This document shows, piece after piece, positions 13,228 to 25,267 of a stretch of DNA of 64,000 nt. Numbering within the stretch: position 1 is the stretch's first letter; the number at the start of each line of letters is the position of its first letter. The DNA is from Lentinula raphanica (Eukaryota; Basidiomycota; Agaricomycetes; Agaricales; Omphalotaceae): NCBI GenBank assembly GCA_027919835.1, contig JANVFP010000003.1:124001-188000 (forward strand). Reading direction: 5' to 3'. The position numbers and the translations under genes were made by a program. The notes under the pieces are model-generated. The model had not been told where the DNA came from. It saw only the letters and a program-made list of their open reading frames with translations, and did not search any database.

Positions 13228-14169
13228 TTCCTTTCAATGAACCTCCAAGTCCAACAAGTTTATCCCCTCTAGCAATCCGGTATCTTCTAGGAGAGCACCA
13301 TCTAAACCAATCTTTCAACTGGTGATCACCTCTTTCACCCGTTTCCTATAATCCAGGGCTAGCGCTAACAAATCATCTTGGCGAATCGTCACCAAACTCT
13401 GTAACCCCGTAGACACCACACGCTCGACTGCTTGCTCCGTCTCAATAGGTGCTTGATACCGATAGTTCTTGGTGTCATCCTTAGGAGGCGCACCTAGGTT
13501 TCGTTCTTGCAGAGGAACATAGGTCTTGGGTAGTTTGCCGATAATAGGCTTGGTGGTTTTAGATTGCAACACAATTTGCTGTGGAATAGGAACCGATGGC
13601 TCAGGGTCCGCTGCCTGCACAATAGGCAGTTGATCTCCCTTTGTGGCGTTCACTTTGATGGCGGCATTGTCGACGAACTCTTCGCTTCGTTGCGATCTTG
13701 GTTCGCTTGGCGCGTCTCCATTTTGAATATCAGGTCTCAAACTACTGCCGCTTCACTGGGATCATTGGCACTTTGCATGGCGTATGCCGCTGCCGTAGCT
13801 AGCATGTGCGGACCTTGGTAACCTTGGAGGGTGTATGCGGTATGCTGGCTTATATCAAGACCGGCTTTTTTGGGAGGGGGAGATGATGGTGCTGGTATGT
13901 CTAATATCCAGGTCCTAGCCGTTGGGTTCTCGCTAAAGAATTGCTCGAACCTCTCTTTCACTAGACCTTTCTGATATTTGGCGTCTTTCGGTAACCCCTC
14001 TCCACCTTTCAGGTTGACGAACCCCTGCTTGTTCTGCTCTTTGGCTACCCAGTCAGCCAAATCTGCACAGTCCTTCAACACTTTTGCTGGACATCCATCC
14101 CAGGCACAGCCCTTACTGGATTTCAAAGATCGTCCCTCTTGCAACGAAGCACCTGTAGCTGTAGGTTTT
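13228..14169 (-). pseudogene. Ty3/gypsy gag C-terminal remnant with zinc-knuckle-like motif
   Basis: Open minus-strand segments at 14,210-13,737 and 13,740-13,315 cover the C-terminal part of gag. CAWDGCPAKVLKDC followed by a DLADWV block resembles the zinc knuckle and following helix of fungal gypsy gag, with imperfect spacing. The remainder is Pro/Ser-rich linker leading into the protease. A TGA or frame break falls at about 13,737. The 5' side is interrupted at 14,170 by an inverted-repeat element. Confidence 0.6.
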
Positions 14170-14733
14170 ATGCATAACAAGTGGGCAAGTCCCTGAGACC
14201 CGTTTTGCATAACAGCAGGGCACTAATCCACTCAGTCAATAAATGAATATTTAAAATGGGATTAAGCACTGAATCAGGCCCCTCCTGTTGGGGTCTGATT
14301 CAGTGCCAAACATGAGCCAATAAGGGTTAGGGGGTTAGGGGTTGGGTTGGGTTAGGGTTAGGGTTTGGTTAGGGGTTAGGGTGGTTAGGGGTTGGGTTAG
14401 GGGTTGGGTTAGGGGTTTGGTTAGGGGTTAGGGTGGTTAGGGGTTGGGTTAGGGGTTAGGGGTTGAGGATATATTGATAGACCTTAAAAAAAGACTCCCT
14501 ATAGGGGTTGTCAGTTTTTTCCAAAAATGGATATTTCAAAAGATACAATTAATTCTTTTGTTCAAAAATATTGAAAAATGTTCTTGCCTATATGTTATGC
14601 ATAACATGTTGCCCAAGTTATTATGCATTACATCCACTGCTATAGTAAGCTATAGTGAGGCTTATTGAGTGGTGGGCAACTGCCCTGCTGTTATGCAAAA
14701 CGGGCTTCAGGGACTTGCCCATATGTTATGCAT
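14170..14733. mobile_element. Inverted-repeat element with telomere-like core (copy 1)
   Basis: The ends ATGCATAAC and GTTATGCAT are followed inward by a matching inverted repeat of about 50 bases that includes the arm GCATAACAGCAGGGCA. Inside are a perfect hairpin stem CACTGAATCAGGCCCC facing its complement (about 14,267-14,304) and a 130-base G-rich run of degenerate TTAGGG, TTAGGGG and TTGGG units (14,325-14,465). There is no coding capacity. It sits inside gag sequence and beside a fragment of the TAGCTA-type palindromic element, so the core is interstitial, not a chromosome end. Confidence 0.7.
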
Positions 14734-15111
14734 AGAAGTTACAGCCTCACTTTTACAGAGGGTAGCTACCTGAATTTACTTTGTTAAAGTTTAGTAATTG
14801 TGATCAAGTACATCAAAGGCTCTAGCCTGTTTTATGAGATATGAGATGACTAATGTTACCAGAGTATTAGTAAACTAAACCTAACAATTTTTCAAAAACA
14901 TAGGGTAGCTACCTCAAAAGGACCCCTGGCACCCTAAGTAGGGTAGCTACCCATCTCAAAACCTCACACTATGGGGGTAGCTACCCAGCCTGTGGTAGCT
15001 ACCTACCTTAAGGACCCTAGGGTAGCCTACCCCTATTATGGGCCTCTTAGGCCTATTCCATGTCATCATTTTTTTGGCCTAAGAAGGCCTGTTTGGTGGG
15101 TGCCTGAAGTG
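14734..15111. mobile_element. Truncated right arm of the CACTTCAGG palindromic family
   Basis: The sequence is homologous to the right end of the full element at 26,550-29,708. It has several (G)GGTAGCTACC(C) motifs, the same spacer sentences, and the terminal GGTGGGTGCCTGAAGTG ending at 15,111. Only about 380 bases remain; the left part ends at the telomere-like element. It interrupts gypsy gag. Confidence 0.8.
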
Positions 15112-15436
15112 GAACAAAGTTCCTTTTTCCCTGATCTCATTCTTGAGCTTGTTTACTACCTGGGTAAGCACTGCCATTTGCTGTACCCACTTAGGAGCCT
15201 CCTCTGGCAGCTCTTGCTTTACTTTTGGCAATGGAGGATTAACTGAACCGGGGACCGATGACAGGTCCCCTAGACAAAAATTTTTGAATCCCGCTGGGGC
15301 TGATGTGTCGGCCAGTAGTTGCATCGCAACTTTACAAAGCTGGCCAATCGTATATGCCTGTCCTGGATCCTGATCCGGAAAGAAGGTGAAGAGTGCCTGA
15401 TCGATTCTCCAGCGGACGTGGTCCGGTAACGCTGTT
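15112..15436 (-). pseudogene. Ty3/gypsy gag central remnant
   Basis: The minus strand reads LPDHVRWRIDQALFTFFP and then a continuous gag-like stretch through GFKNFCLGDL to a lysine- and glutamate-rich end at about 15,124. Together with 17,101-17,924 (upstream) and 13,228-14,169 (downstream) it forms one gag gene split by an LTR and by the truncated palindromic element. Confidence 0.6.
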
Positions 15437-17100
15437 GCGCGGTTTTTCCGCGCAGGCGTGCAATGATCAAAAAGATCAACTTAGACCGTTGCATAGTATC
15501 AATAAGGACTGTAGTGAGCCCGAACTAGCAGTCAAACTTGTATCAGTCTAAGCTAGGATACAGATCCTTTGGCAGGATCAGCCATGAATATCCACTTAGA
15601 GCTATTGCTCGCACCCTTGGTCGGGGATCCTTCAAGAATGCTGACTACTGGTACGAGCACACCAAGTGAATATCGACTTAGTATCAAGATCTGCTGGATC
15701 GGCACAACTGAGTTTGGTACTTGGCTGTGATGACGGAAATTTCACTTGATCTAGCAGATCAGACACGATGAGAGCCTATCCGGATGAGTTACCACACGGA
15801 AACCCTACGCAAAGTGGCGGAAACCGTCGGAAACATGATGATCTAGTATTTCCGTGGCAGTACAGGTGAAACCCGCAGCGGAAACATGCACATGTTCAAG
15901 TTCTAAACTGGGATATAGCGTGTGCTATGTACAGCTTTGACCAGCACTCACGGAAATGCACGGAAACCTACGGAAAACACTTCTGAAGCATTTATCTTCG
16001 TTGTCCGCTCCAGAACACCAGGCTATATGCATACCGTTCGAAAGCTACGGACCAGACCTACCTGATCCGCGAGATCAACCACTGTTACGAGTCTATCTCA
16101 TTAACTTGGGAAGACCACTACCATTCCGCGGAAGCAAATTCGTCAGAAACACTTGAGCAACACAGGCAGGAGCCACTCTGACGAGTTACTAAGGCACCCT
16201 AGCATGTGGATGCCGCACAGACCATGGTCGGAACTTGCTTGGTCTTCTAGATCTGGTGAAAGTACAACGAAATACGGACAAGTTTCATCTTTTTCTCTGT
16301 TTTCCTTACTATTTCCTTGCGTGTTTGTATCGTTTCAGTCATATTTTACTATTTAAGTGTATATTATCGGACTCCGTCCGTAGAAATAGCTAGATCTACT
16401 AGATCAAGGACAAATACGGGTATTGGACTTTTCGTAGTGTACTTAAAGACCTGTATCCGCACAAATGAAACAAGTTTCGCGCCCAGATCTCTCTGAACTG
16501 GTAATCCTTTTCATCCATACGTGGGAGTAAAGGCTTCTAAGCCGTACCGGACCTTGCAGATTAAGTGTGTTACTTCATCGCGATAAGCCCGACTTTTGAG
16601 TGGTTTGACTTGGTGTCTGTCACTTGCTAGTTGAAGGTAGACTCCGTTCCGGAGATACAGAGGACTTGGTCTCAGGTTGTGCCGAGTGAACGTGCAGAGT
16701 TTTGGTGGCTCTGTTCAAGTTGACACGTAGTGATTGGTGATCTGCGTGATCTTCGAGGTTTTACTGAGAATAGTGATCAGTACTGCTTCACCCGGGAGCG
16801 GAATCGATTGGTCTACCATAATGTCTGGTACCCCGTTGCTTTCCGAGCCTAAAAACCCTTATCCGAGTGGAAGCCACTCAAAACAAACCCCTTAGTCCAG
16901 ATCTTACGACTGGTATATCCGTGTCACTTCGTTCTGCTGACCAGTATTGCTGATCTAAAAGATCTTACAAGACTGCGTTCGACTTGAGATATAAGATAGT
17001 GCGGAATCTCTGACAATGCCCCACACCTCACTATAAATACAATTTGATTGACGAATCCGTGAAGTCGTACTCTGTGTTCGTGCTAAGTGACCTGTCATAA
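15437..17100 (+). mobile_element. Long LTR of a Ty3/gypsy-type element (copy 2, probably solo)
   Basis: It is homologous to 6,850-8,490, with GCGTGCAATGATC near the start, TGTAGTGAGCCCGA at 15,510 and GGAATCTCTGACAATG at 17,003-17,018. It lies in plus orientation inside a minus-strand gag gene whose coding sequence resumes on both sides, so it arrived by insertion. No internal region of its own family is present, which fits a solo LTR. The exact ends and target duplication are uncertain. Confidence 0.6.
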
Positions 17101-17924
17101 GGCATTATACTAAGAACCGACTTTATACCTCGTTAATGCGGCTACATAGTGTTTAGCCAGAGGATTTCCTGAGAGAACCCCTTGGTCACTAAGGGCCTTA
17201 GGCTTGGCCACCACCATGAATTCTTGATGAAATTTGTTCAGGTCCGTTGCGGTAGAAATGCCTTTTCGCCTGAAGGATTCCACAATCTTCACTAACTCCT
17301 CAGTTGTCGCTCCTACTTGGGAACACGCTCTGGGATAGTAGTCCAGGACCTCGGACTTGAAGTCTTCCCAAGACTTCCGATCGTTGCCAAAAGATCCAAC
17401 GTCTGCCAGAACTGCTATGTCTTTGCATCTAGGTACCCTATGACTGCCTGCTTCATCTGTCTGGCATCGTCATCAATCCCAGCGGCTTTAGCAGTTTGTT
17501 CAAACTTGGCGAAGAAATTTGGGAGTAGAGCTTCATTTTTGGGGTCAAACTTCGGTGCGGACCTTTCGTCTCTTTTGGGTAAAGGGGTTGTCATTGTAGG
17601 AAGAAAGTGTTCTGTATTTGCAGGTGACAACAGAGTTAAAGGGGAAACGGAGCGAGGCTCTACATTTTCAGTATAGGCCGCTCGGCCGTTTTCTTTGTCT
17701 GAGGAATCCAAGTTATTGTGGATCGCTCCCTCTCCTTCTACTGGATAAAATAACTTCGACAACTCAGAGGGGACTTGCCAAGTACGGATTTGCTCGAGGA
17801 GGGCTTCCTCTTGTGATGAAGCTCATTTACGAAGGCCTGCTCAATGTGGGGCAGCCGTGGTTGTTTTTCTGTTATATCATTGAGCCAAAAACTGCTTCTA
17901 GAGGTTTTCTGCTTCTGAAACCTT
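17101..17924 (-). pseudogene. Ty3/gypsy gag N-terminal remnant
   Basis: The minus strand encodes QEEALLEQIRTWQVPSELS, then a Ser/Thr-rich stretch, then FDPKNEALLPNFFAKFEQ and NKFHQEFMVVAKPKAL, a capsid-like gag region that ends at the LTR insertion (about 17,101). The frame shifts between 17,415 and 17,292. It starts shortly after a primer-binding site, as expected for gag. Confidence 0.65.
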
Positions 17925-17942
17925 CCCTCGCGGTGGGCTCCA
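17925..17942 (-). other. Putative LTR-retrotransposon primer-binding site
   Basis: This is a second copy of TGGAGCCCACCGCGAGGG on the minus strand, placed directly upstream of the gag remnant. The matching LTR should lie at higher coordinates but is interrupted within about 50 bases by the second telomere-like element. Confidence 0.5.
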
Positions 17943-17994
17943 GTTGTAATGCTCTTTTTTGTTTCAGCTAGGAACAGCTGAGGCTGTGAGATCA

Positions 17995-18561
17995 ATGCAT
18001 AACAATGGGACAAATGTCCCCAGATGTTATGCATAATAAATAGAACACTATCCATGGATAATTAAATTACTCATATCTCAAGAAATAGCCATTTTTGGAA
18101 AAAACTAACCCCCCCTATAGGGGGTTTTCCTTTTTGGTCTATTCATATAACCCCAAATTTTGAACCCTAACCCAACCCCTAACCTAACCCAACCCCCTAA
18201 CTTCCTAACCTAACCTAACCCCTAACCCCCTAATCCTAACCAAATCCTAACAACCCTAAACCCTAACCAACCCCAAACCCTAACCAACCCTAACCCCTAA
18301 CCAGCCCTAACCCTAACACAGCCCCTACCAATGAAAATATACCTGACCCTAACCCAACCCCTAACCTACCCTAACTCCCTAACCTAACCCAACCCCTAAC
18401 CCCTAACCCAGGTTAACCCATGTTTGGCACTGAATCAGACCCCTCCCTTATGTTAGGGTTAGCATAGCTAACCCTAATGGTAGGGGCCTGATTCAGTGCT
18501 ACATCCCAGTGGTGGGATAAGGTTCCATTCATTACGCATAACATCTGGGGACAGTTCATCA
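17995..18561. mobile_element. Inverted-repeat element with telomere-like core (copy 2)
   Basis: The left end ATGCATAACAATGGGAC and the shared inverted arm TGTCCCCAGATGTTATGC recur in inverse form at about 18,536-18,557. The core (about 18,165-18,415) is a run of CCCTAA, CCCCTAA and CCCAA units, the opposite strand of copy 1. The inner hairpin GCACTGAATCAGACCCCT facing AGGGGCCTGATTCAGTGC (18,427-18,500) is the same motif as in copy 1. It interrupts the LTR of the minus-strand gypsy element. Confidence 0.65.
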
Positions 18562-19790
18562 GCAAAAAAAGCCTGTGCTCAGAGCTACCTGGTATAACTT
18601 GGAAAGCATTCAAAAGAGCCCAAAGACTTGCAGTTCCTTGAAGTCTTTGACATCTTCTGAGACACCCCCCAATTACCTAAGACAAGAAAAGGCTTATAAA
18701 TCTTCCTAAATCTTTATCAAGAGCTTCTCAGTTTCTTGAAAGTATTATATAATATTTATAACCACTATGAGGATCCAAAATCTCCTGAGCTTGCTTTTAT
18801 ATTCTTTCAAAATCGTCAAAAGATGTCATTATTCTTTGCAGCAATTTGATTGCCATTTGTAATCTCTATTATATATTCTCTGTATTCTTAAAGTGTCTGA
18901 AAATGCTTGTGTAGTATTTTGAAAAACTTCTGAAGTAGTTCAAACAATGTTTGGGGATCTTTGAGAATTCTATAACTCAATCTTAAGCTCCTTGAGGCTT
19001 TTGAAAAGCAATTGTAACCTCTCTCAGGCTTTTTGAAAGCAATTGTAATTTCTCCCAGGCTTTTTGAAAGCAATTGTAATCTCTCTCAGGCTTTTTGGAA
19101 GCAATCGTGATTTCTCTCAGGCTTTTTGGAAGCAATCGTGATTTCTCTCAGGCTTTTTAGAAGCAATCGTGATTTCTCTCAGGCAATACTGGTCTGCCTC
19201 ACGGGGCCTCAGGCTTTTTGAAGGCAATCTTAGTTGGCCTCAGACTTTTATCAAGTGATCATAGTTTGTTGCAGACTTTACAAAAGCCTTTGTGGTTTAT
19301 TTCAAGCTTTATCAAAAGCCTTCGTAGTTTATTTCAAGCTTTATCAAAAGCCTTTGTAGTTTATTTCAAGCTTTTCGAAAGCTTTTCTAGTTCTTTCAAG
19401 CTTTTTTAAAAGCTTTCATAGTTTCTTTCAAACTTCCCAATGGTAGCCCTAGTTTGCTCAAGGGGTCTCTCAATTGTTACCCAAACAACTGGAGTATCTT
19501 TTATAGTTGTTTCAAAAAGCAGCTGAATATCTTCAAGCGTCTTCCAGGAGATCTGTATGCAGTTGAAGGCAGCGAACAAGGGTTCAGATTTACTAAAGGG
19601 TTTCCTAAGAAATCAAAATTTCTCCGAAATATTTGTAGTCTTCTTTGAATCTGATAACAGTCCTAGCATTGGTTGAACACTAAGTATAAGCAATATTTTA
19701 TTCCCTGTTATAATTAAAGATCTTGCCAGGACTGCAATAATATGTTGGTATATACAAAAAAGCCCTAGCTTGCAATATTAAGATTTACTG
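18562..19790. repeat. Gene-free stretch with two degenerate minisatellites
   Basis: No credible gene is visible. At 18,990-19,190 about six units of roughly 30 bases share CAGGCTTTTTGAAAGCAAT. At 19,250-19,430 units of roughly 33 bases share CAAGCTTTATCAAAAGCC. The stretch at 18,536-18,700, beginning TCATCAGCAAAAA, recurs in diverged form at 56,438, so it is part of another dispersed repeat. The open frames in the stretch follow the repeat units. Confidence 0.6.
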
Positions 19791-19796
19791 GGCCAA

Positions 19797-21825
19797 TTAA
19801 GCTTCCTCTTCGACTGCGTCCTCTTTATTAGACGGTTCTGCACTTTCGCTATTATTACCTCCACTAGAATCTTCTTCTTCGCTGTCACTATCAGTCTCCT
19901 CTTCGCTATCGACTTCTTTGGGCTTAGCTTTTTTCATTTCAGCTTGGGCCATAGCTTCGAGATGAGCATAATCGTATTTCTGAGCTGGGTGAGCCAGGGG
20001 ACTATCAGCGCTGTAAAAAGAAGAACGTTATTTAAATATCTTCTAAAGCTGAAGTTGGACGCACATCATCTCCTTGTACAACTTTTTTTGAATCATTGCC
20101 GTATAGGTTGGAGCCTTGGAGTGTAAATCCTTCATGCTTGTCCAGAGAGCTCGATAACTGAGGCTGTTAGAAATAAACTGATAGGAAAAATGTTCGAGTT
20201 AGACTTACTGAGGCTCAACTTTTGCTCGAGTTAGATTCACCTCCGACTTATACCCACGGGACCATTCATCGATTGCGTGGCAAATCTAACCGCTATATAT
20301 CAGCTCTGCTTCAGAATAGAAGAACATGGGTCTTACCAAACAAGTGACCATAACAATCAAACGCCTTGGAATTTTCTTCTTTTCCTTTAGATAATCGACT
20401 AGTAATTGATCTTGTGAGGGATTTGATTCAATAAAGTATGCGCGAAAAATTTGTCCTAATAGAGGAGATTCAAAGGGACCAGAGACGACAGTACGATTCT
20501 GAGAAAGCATAAGTCTTTTAATGAAGGCAAACAGAAGGTAAGAAAATTTTACCACTGTATCAACCTCTTTCTCGTGATAGCGTGACTCTTCTAGCAACCA
20601 TTCTACTAAGTCTCGCTATAGAATATCGTATCGAATAATATCTGTTAATATCCTTTCTGTTCAAATAGAGGTTCAAGATACTCAACGACATGGTTTGTTC
20701 CACCTTCTCCTTTTCCAGACAAGCCGTAGAATGCTGGCGTAAGAAGACGAACAACAGAGCATATACTCCAGCGAACTAAAGGAGCCCCATAGCCCATCTA
20801 GAACTTGTTTAACTGAGATCAATAATTGAGCGAACAAAAAACTTACGAATCTGATGAGTTTTTGACGTTCTCTGAAATCAGAGCGTATTTTGTCCAAGCT
20901 CTGAACCATTTCATCAGCAGACCCGTCAGCTGCCATCAGCGCTAACTCCTTCTTGAACAACTTCCATGTAGCCTTATTCTCCTTAGGCCACATATCCAGA
21001 ATGCAAACCGACAACCTCATACAAGCTTTCGCCAAACGTGCTAGTTCTAGATTATCAAAATCTCCTTCAACAATCTTGACGTTCTTGAGGGAGCTCCAGC
21101 CCTTTTTGCTCCCCTTAGGCTTTTCTGGATGTGTCGTATCTGCGACAAGCATCTATGACTAAAATCAGTCATATAGACTCAAAGACAAGTTGCAAACTTA
21201 CGTTGTCCTCATTCATGTCGTCGCCTTCATCCATATCATCTGAGCTAGATTCCTCGCCTTCGCTAGCATTTGGTTTAGGGTTACGTTCTTATAATAAAGT
21301 ATTTGAATATTCAGTAGGTAGTTTAGCTACAGAAAGTTACTCACCGTCATCTGAGAAAAGTATATCATCAACGTTGTCGAACTCAATATTGCGCTCCTTT
21401 GCGTTGAGCTTAGGGCCTTCTACAGAGAGGTTAGAATATTACCAATATAGAAAAGAAACTGGAAGAATCGTTACTTGACTGAACGTCTAACAAGAAATAA
21501 GATGTCTTACTTACAGAAACATAAGATGAATTTGCTTACTTTCTTCTTTGGATTTGAACGTATCCAAATTATTCTCTTCAATGTCAACCGTAGAAGACTT
21601 CGTACTGGACTCAGCCTTTGTTTGAGATTTAGAAGTGGAATCTGCCTTAGAAGAAGTTCCAGGCTTGAGAGAGGATACAGCAGGTGAAGTTGACTTCTTC
21701 TTCCCACTCGACTTTGATGATGAACCTAGTTTACCAGTAGCATCGCCTTGAGTTTGAACAGAGATTTTTGGTTTTTTTGAGCTTTTAGCACTCTGACTGT
21801 TGCTGGACGAACTTCGTTTAGCCAT
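19797..21825 (-). CDS. DUF6532-like protein with Ser/Lys-rich N-terminus and acidic tail
   Basis: A multi-exon gene 167 bases downstream of the Plavaka transposase on the same strand. The chosen start (21,825) begins MAKRSSSSN; an in-frame ATG 15 codons upstream would add a hydrophobic stretch. A Ser/Lys/Thr-rich basic region of about 90 residues is followed by acidic exons (SEGEESSSDDMDEGDDM), then ARLAKACMRLSVCILDMW, KFSYLLFAFIKRLML, FESPLLGQIFRAYF and RRLIVMVTCLICHAIDEW. This order and spacing match the basidiomycete DUF6532 domain as I remember it. The end is Glu/Asp/Ser-rich (stop at 19,797). Introns with GTAAGT- or GTGAGT-type donors separate the exons, and some joins are approximate. 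The function is unknown; a chromatin or DNA-binding role is only a guess from the composition. Its paralogue is at 59,375-61,354. Confidence 0.65.
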
Positions 21826-21991
21826 AAACAAAGTCAAAAGAAAGAAGCAGAAAGAAATAGAAAGAAACAAAGGAGAAAGTTTGATGCTTATGCAATTTAA
21901 GGGGCTTTATAATGTTGAAATCAATTTCCTCTTTGAGCTAAGGTTGACGCCCTGATATCCCCAAGCTCTCCAAAATATTTGATCTCTATTT

Positions 21992-24900
21992 TCAATATAT
22001 AGTCTGATAGGAATATTTACTTTGCATATTATTTATAAAGAATGAAGAGCATTTGTCAAGAATATTATTAGTAGTCCAGGTAGTATCCCAAACTTGTTGA
22101 GCTGGGACTAGCATACAGGTTTGGCGTATGTTCGAAAGAGGAATAATAGCTCCTTGAGGTATACCATTGGAAGCAACAGCAGGTTCAATGCGATACATTC
22201 CTGTAGTTTTATCTGGACCAGGTTTAAAACGCGTAAACCATGTTATATAGGCCAAGGGATCCCCAGGCCAGCTAGCTGGCCTGTCGACTATGAAACCTTT
22301 TTTGTTAACTTTTTGAGGAAGTCGAAAAATAACTCTTATACGAGCTGCCCGACAACCTAGAACACTATAAGTCAATCAAGAGACCAGAGACAAGAAGATA
22401 AGCCTATCGAACCTTGTACAGCTGTAGACTCAGCTTTATCATTTTCTAGTATGATTACTGTATCATATCTAGGAGTTGATGAAGAGCTAGAAAGAGGCCT
22501 AGCTTTGACAATAACTTTTTCTGGCTCATCTAGCACCTTCAAAGGAGTAAGACTAAAGTTATGCCAGACTTCCAAAGTATTGAAAGGTATCAAGCCATTG
22601 ATAATTTCATTCCGGGTGGAAGGAGGAGACTTTTTTGGTACAAAATTGTTGAGAAAGAGTTTCAAAGACGTCAAAAAGCCAGGGGCCTCATGCAAGATAG
22701 CGATAGAAGATAATGTTTTTTGAGGTTCTGAGGGAGTTTTTGATAGAAAAAGGATAACAGGAGATGAATCATCTAAAACCTGAGATTCTTCTTCTTCGAT
22801 GAATTGTTCAATAGAAGAATTAAGAACTTGTTCTTCCTGAGGAGCTTGTACCCAAGACTGATAGAAGTCAAAGGAAGAGATCTTTTCCTGACGAGATACA
22901 AAGGCAATCATTTGAGGGAAGTGATCACGTTTGTTGCTGGCACGCCATCCTTCTTTGGCAAAATCAATATGAAGTCTCTCAAATGCCTCAGTGTTGGAGT
23001 TGTCTGTAGCGCCTATCCATTGGATTGAGTCTATGTAGTGAAGGAGAGAATGAAATTTTGGAATGTTGAAGTGCTCTCGAGCTTCTTTGTCAATAAAATA
23101 GTCCCGGTTTTTGTGCCATGCATCTAGCTCCTGTTCCATGTACTGTAGGGTATCCTGATCATGGGAAGGATACTGAGCAAGCTGAATGAAGTGAAGAATA
23201 GCTCTACAAGCAGTGATTCCATGTGAATCTATCTTCCCCACTAGACAGGCCAGTAGAATTCTAGCAATGTGTTTGCGCTCAGTTCCAGAAACCTGAGATA
23301 GGGAAGAAATTCCTTTGGCAAAATGCCGAACACCAGAGGTAGGAGGCAGCTTCTGAATGCGTTCATCGAGCTCCTTTGGTCCAACAAGAAGCTGTACCCA
23401 CGATACCAAGTGTTTGAGCACCCCTTGATATAGCTGATGAAGAATATCGGGTGCAATACATTCATGGATATTGGTCAACGGAAATCCTACCCAAAAAGGC
23501 TCATGATCTCCTCCTGCTATATCATGTTCCATGGTGCGCGTGTGAACCCCACGTCCCCCAGCGCGCGCAGCTTTTCGAGCCTCATAAATTTTTTCACGAG
23601 TCCATTTTTGAGTTCGAGGTTCACCTGGAGTGTCGAGTTGTAGTTGGTCTGCTGATCGTTGACATTTTGGACAAGTTCCGTACTTGGTACAGGTAACAAG
23701 ACACTGTTCTGGATAATCTGCAATATAAATAGCCAGTATAGGATAAACCCTGCGAACAGCACCATCTCCACAGACAACTTCCACACCTTGTCCTTTGGGA
23801 TTACCAGCTGCTTTCAGAGGTCCAAGAACTATGGACATGGCTTTGTGGAATACTTGATAGTTTTGTAATTTGAGCTGAGTTTTAGATAGGCCGTCCTTGA
23901 CAAATTTATCTACAGGAAGATAGGCTATCAAGACGCAAGCTCGAGATCCTGGCTTTCGTCTGGTAGCTTTAGGAACATTGCCAAGAGTAAGATAGACAGG
24001 ATAAGCTAGTTTGCTTCCTGAAAACTGAGTGAGTTGAGTTTTATCACTTGCAATAATGACAGGGGCTAGGGTGCCTCCTTCAGGTATATGAGCCTTTAAA
24101 AATTTTTAGACACTAATCAGAATTAATAACTGAAGACAAAACTTTACCTGGGTCGCATTCCAGAAGCTGGAAGTCCACATTTCCGAAAATATTCTTTCCT
24201 CCTCAGTAGTATCTGAACTTCGGAACAGTTTACCAGGTTTATAAACGAACTCTGAAGCAAGAGAGGGATCCCCTAGGATTGCTTTGATAGCTTCTGTTGG
24301 ATCGCGATGGTGTATAACAAAAGTTTCTTGTGGCCGATCTTTGAAAGATAGTTGCTTTGTGTACCATTGTCCACAACGTTCTGGAATGGAGTCTACTTTT
24401 TCTAGCATAGATCTCGCATTATCAAAAGTAATACCCAGCTTCTGCTTGATCTGTATGTTTTATCAGTCTCGGTTTGATCAGTATATCAAGATCAAGCTTA
24501 CGTCTGGTATATTAAGTAGACGGTTGAAGGAGCTCTGGGATATCTTTTCCTTCACAGCCCATTGAGCTATTTCCCATTCTAACCGGGAGTTGAAAGGCTT
24601 ATAAGCTTCATTGGACTCCCCAGATAATATTCTCTGCCAACGTTCATGAACGTTGGCCTCCCGTCTCAGAACTTTCCCAGCCTTATCATTCTCCTGCCAG
24701 ATCCAATGTTTGGAGTTATCATCCACCAAAGAGCGATTCAGAGTAGGTAAAGAACTCCCCTCAGACGAATTGCTGTTGGAGGAGTTTTCTGAGGTATTGG
24801 GAAGAAAATTGAAAGGACTTTCTTCTCTGTCTAGCTCCCAGTTGCGCAACTCAGGAACTGAGTCTTTTATCAGTCTTTGGAGAAAATCTTCTTCAGTTTC

Positions 24901-25266
24901 ATCTTCTTCAGGTGTTATTTCTGTCAGATCACCCTCTTCGTCAAGTTTGAGGTCAACGTCTGATCCAAATAAGTCTATATCCATATCTTTTGAAGAAGGG
25001 GCATCTTCATTTTCTTCAACCACCTGGGCAGGTAGATCGTCTTCCTCCACTTTAGCTGAAGCTTCCAAACGAGAAAGTTTCGATTTACTAGCTCGTTTAA
25101 CAGCTTTTACAGTATTATCAAAAAGGTGAGTGAGATCTCTGTTCTGTTTTTGTCGTTCTGCCTGGTGCAAAGCGTCTTGCTTTTGATTGAGATGGGCAAG
25201 TCTATCCTGGGGCCTAGCAAAGAACTTCTTGCAAACAGGGCAAGAATAATCCAACAAGTATGACAT
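21992..25266 (-). CDS. Plavaka-family DDE transposase
   Basis: Four exons fit one frame: 25,266-24,502, 24,450-24,149, 24,093-22,413 and 22,364-21,992. The start at 25,266 puts the C2H2 finger (CPVCKKFFARPQDRLAHL) at residues 8-25. An acidic linker follows, then the Plavaka core: APVIIASDKTQL (first Asp), YPVYLTLGNVPKATRRKPGS, VCGDGAVRRVYPILAIYIAD with CPKC, then APDILHQLYQGV (second Asp region), and NTEAFERLHIDFAKEGWRAS (acidic end of the core). The C-terminal exon has the family signature IRVIFRLPQK and a late TWTTNNILDKC. No stop or frameshift was found and the length is typical, so it may be active. An earlier ATG at 25,389 would place the 22-base tandem repeat in the protein and is less likely. 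It would act on DNA in the nucleus; the ends of its transposon were not identified. Confidence 0.9.
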
Positions 25267-25267
25267 C

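Noticed and set aside
14325..14465. Chromosome end suggested by TTAGGG-like repeats
   Set aside because: Gypsy gag continues on both sides and the array lies inside an inverted-repeat element; the unit is also too irregular.
22451..23868. Several plus-strand frames within the transposase
   Set aside because: They are antisense shadows of the Plavaka coding exons, which have strong family motifs on the other strand.
24653..25129. Serine-rich plus-strand frame
   Set aside because: Antisense of the acidic linker of the Plavaka transposase (Glu/Asp codons read as Ser/Phe).
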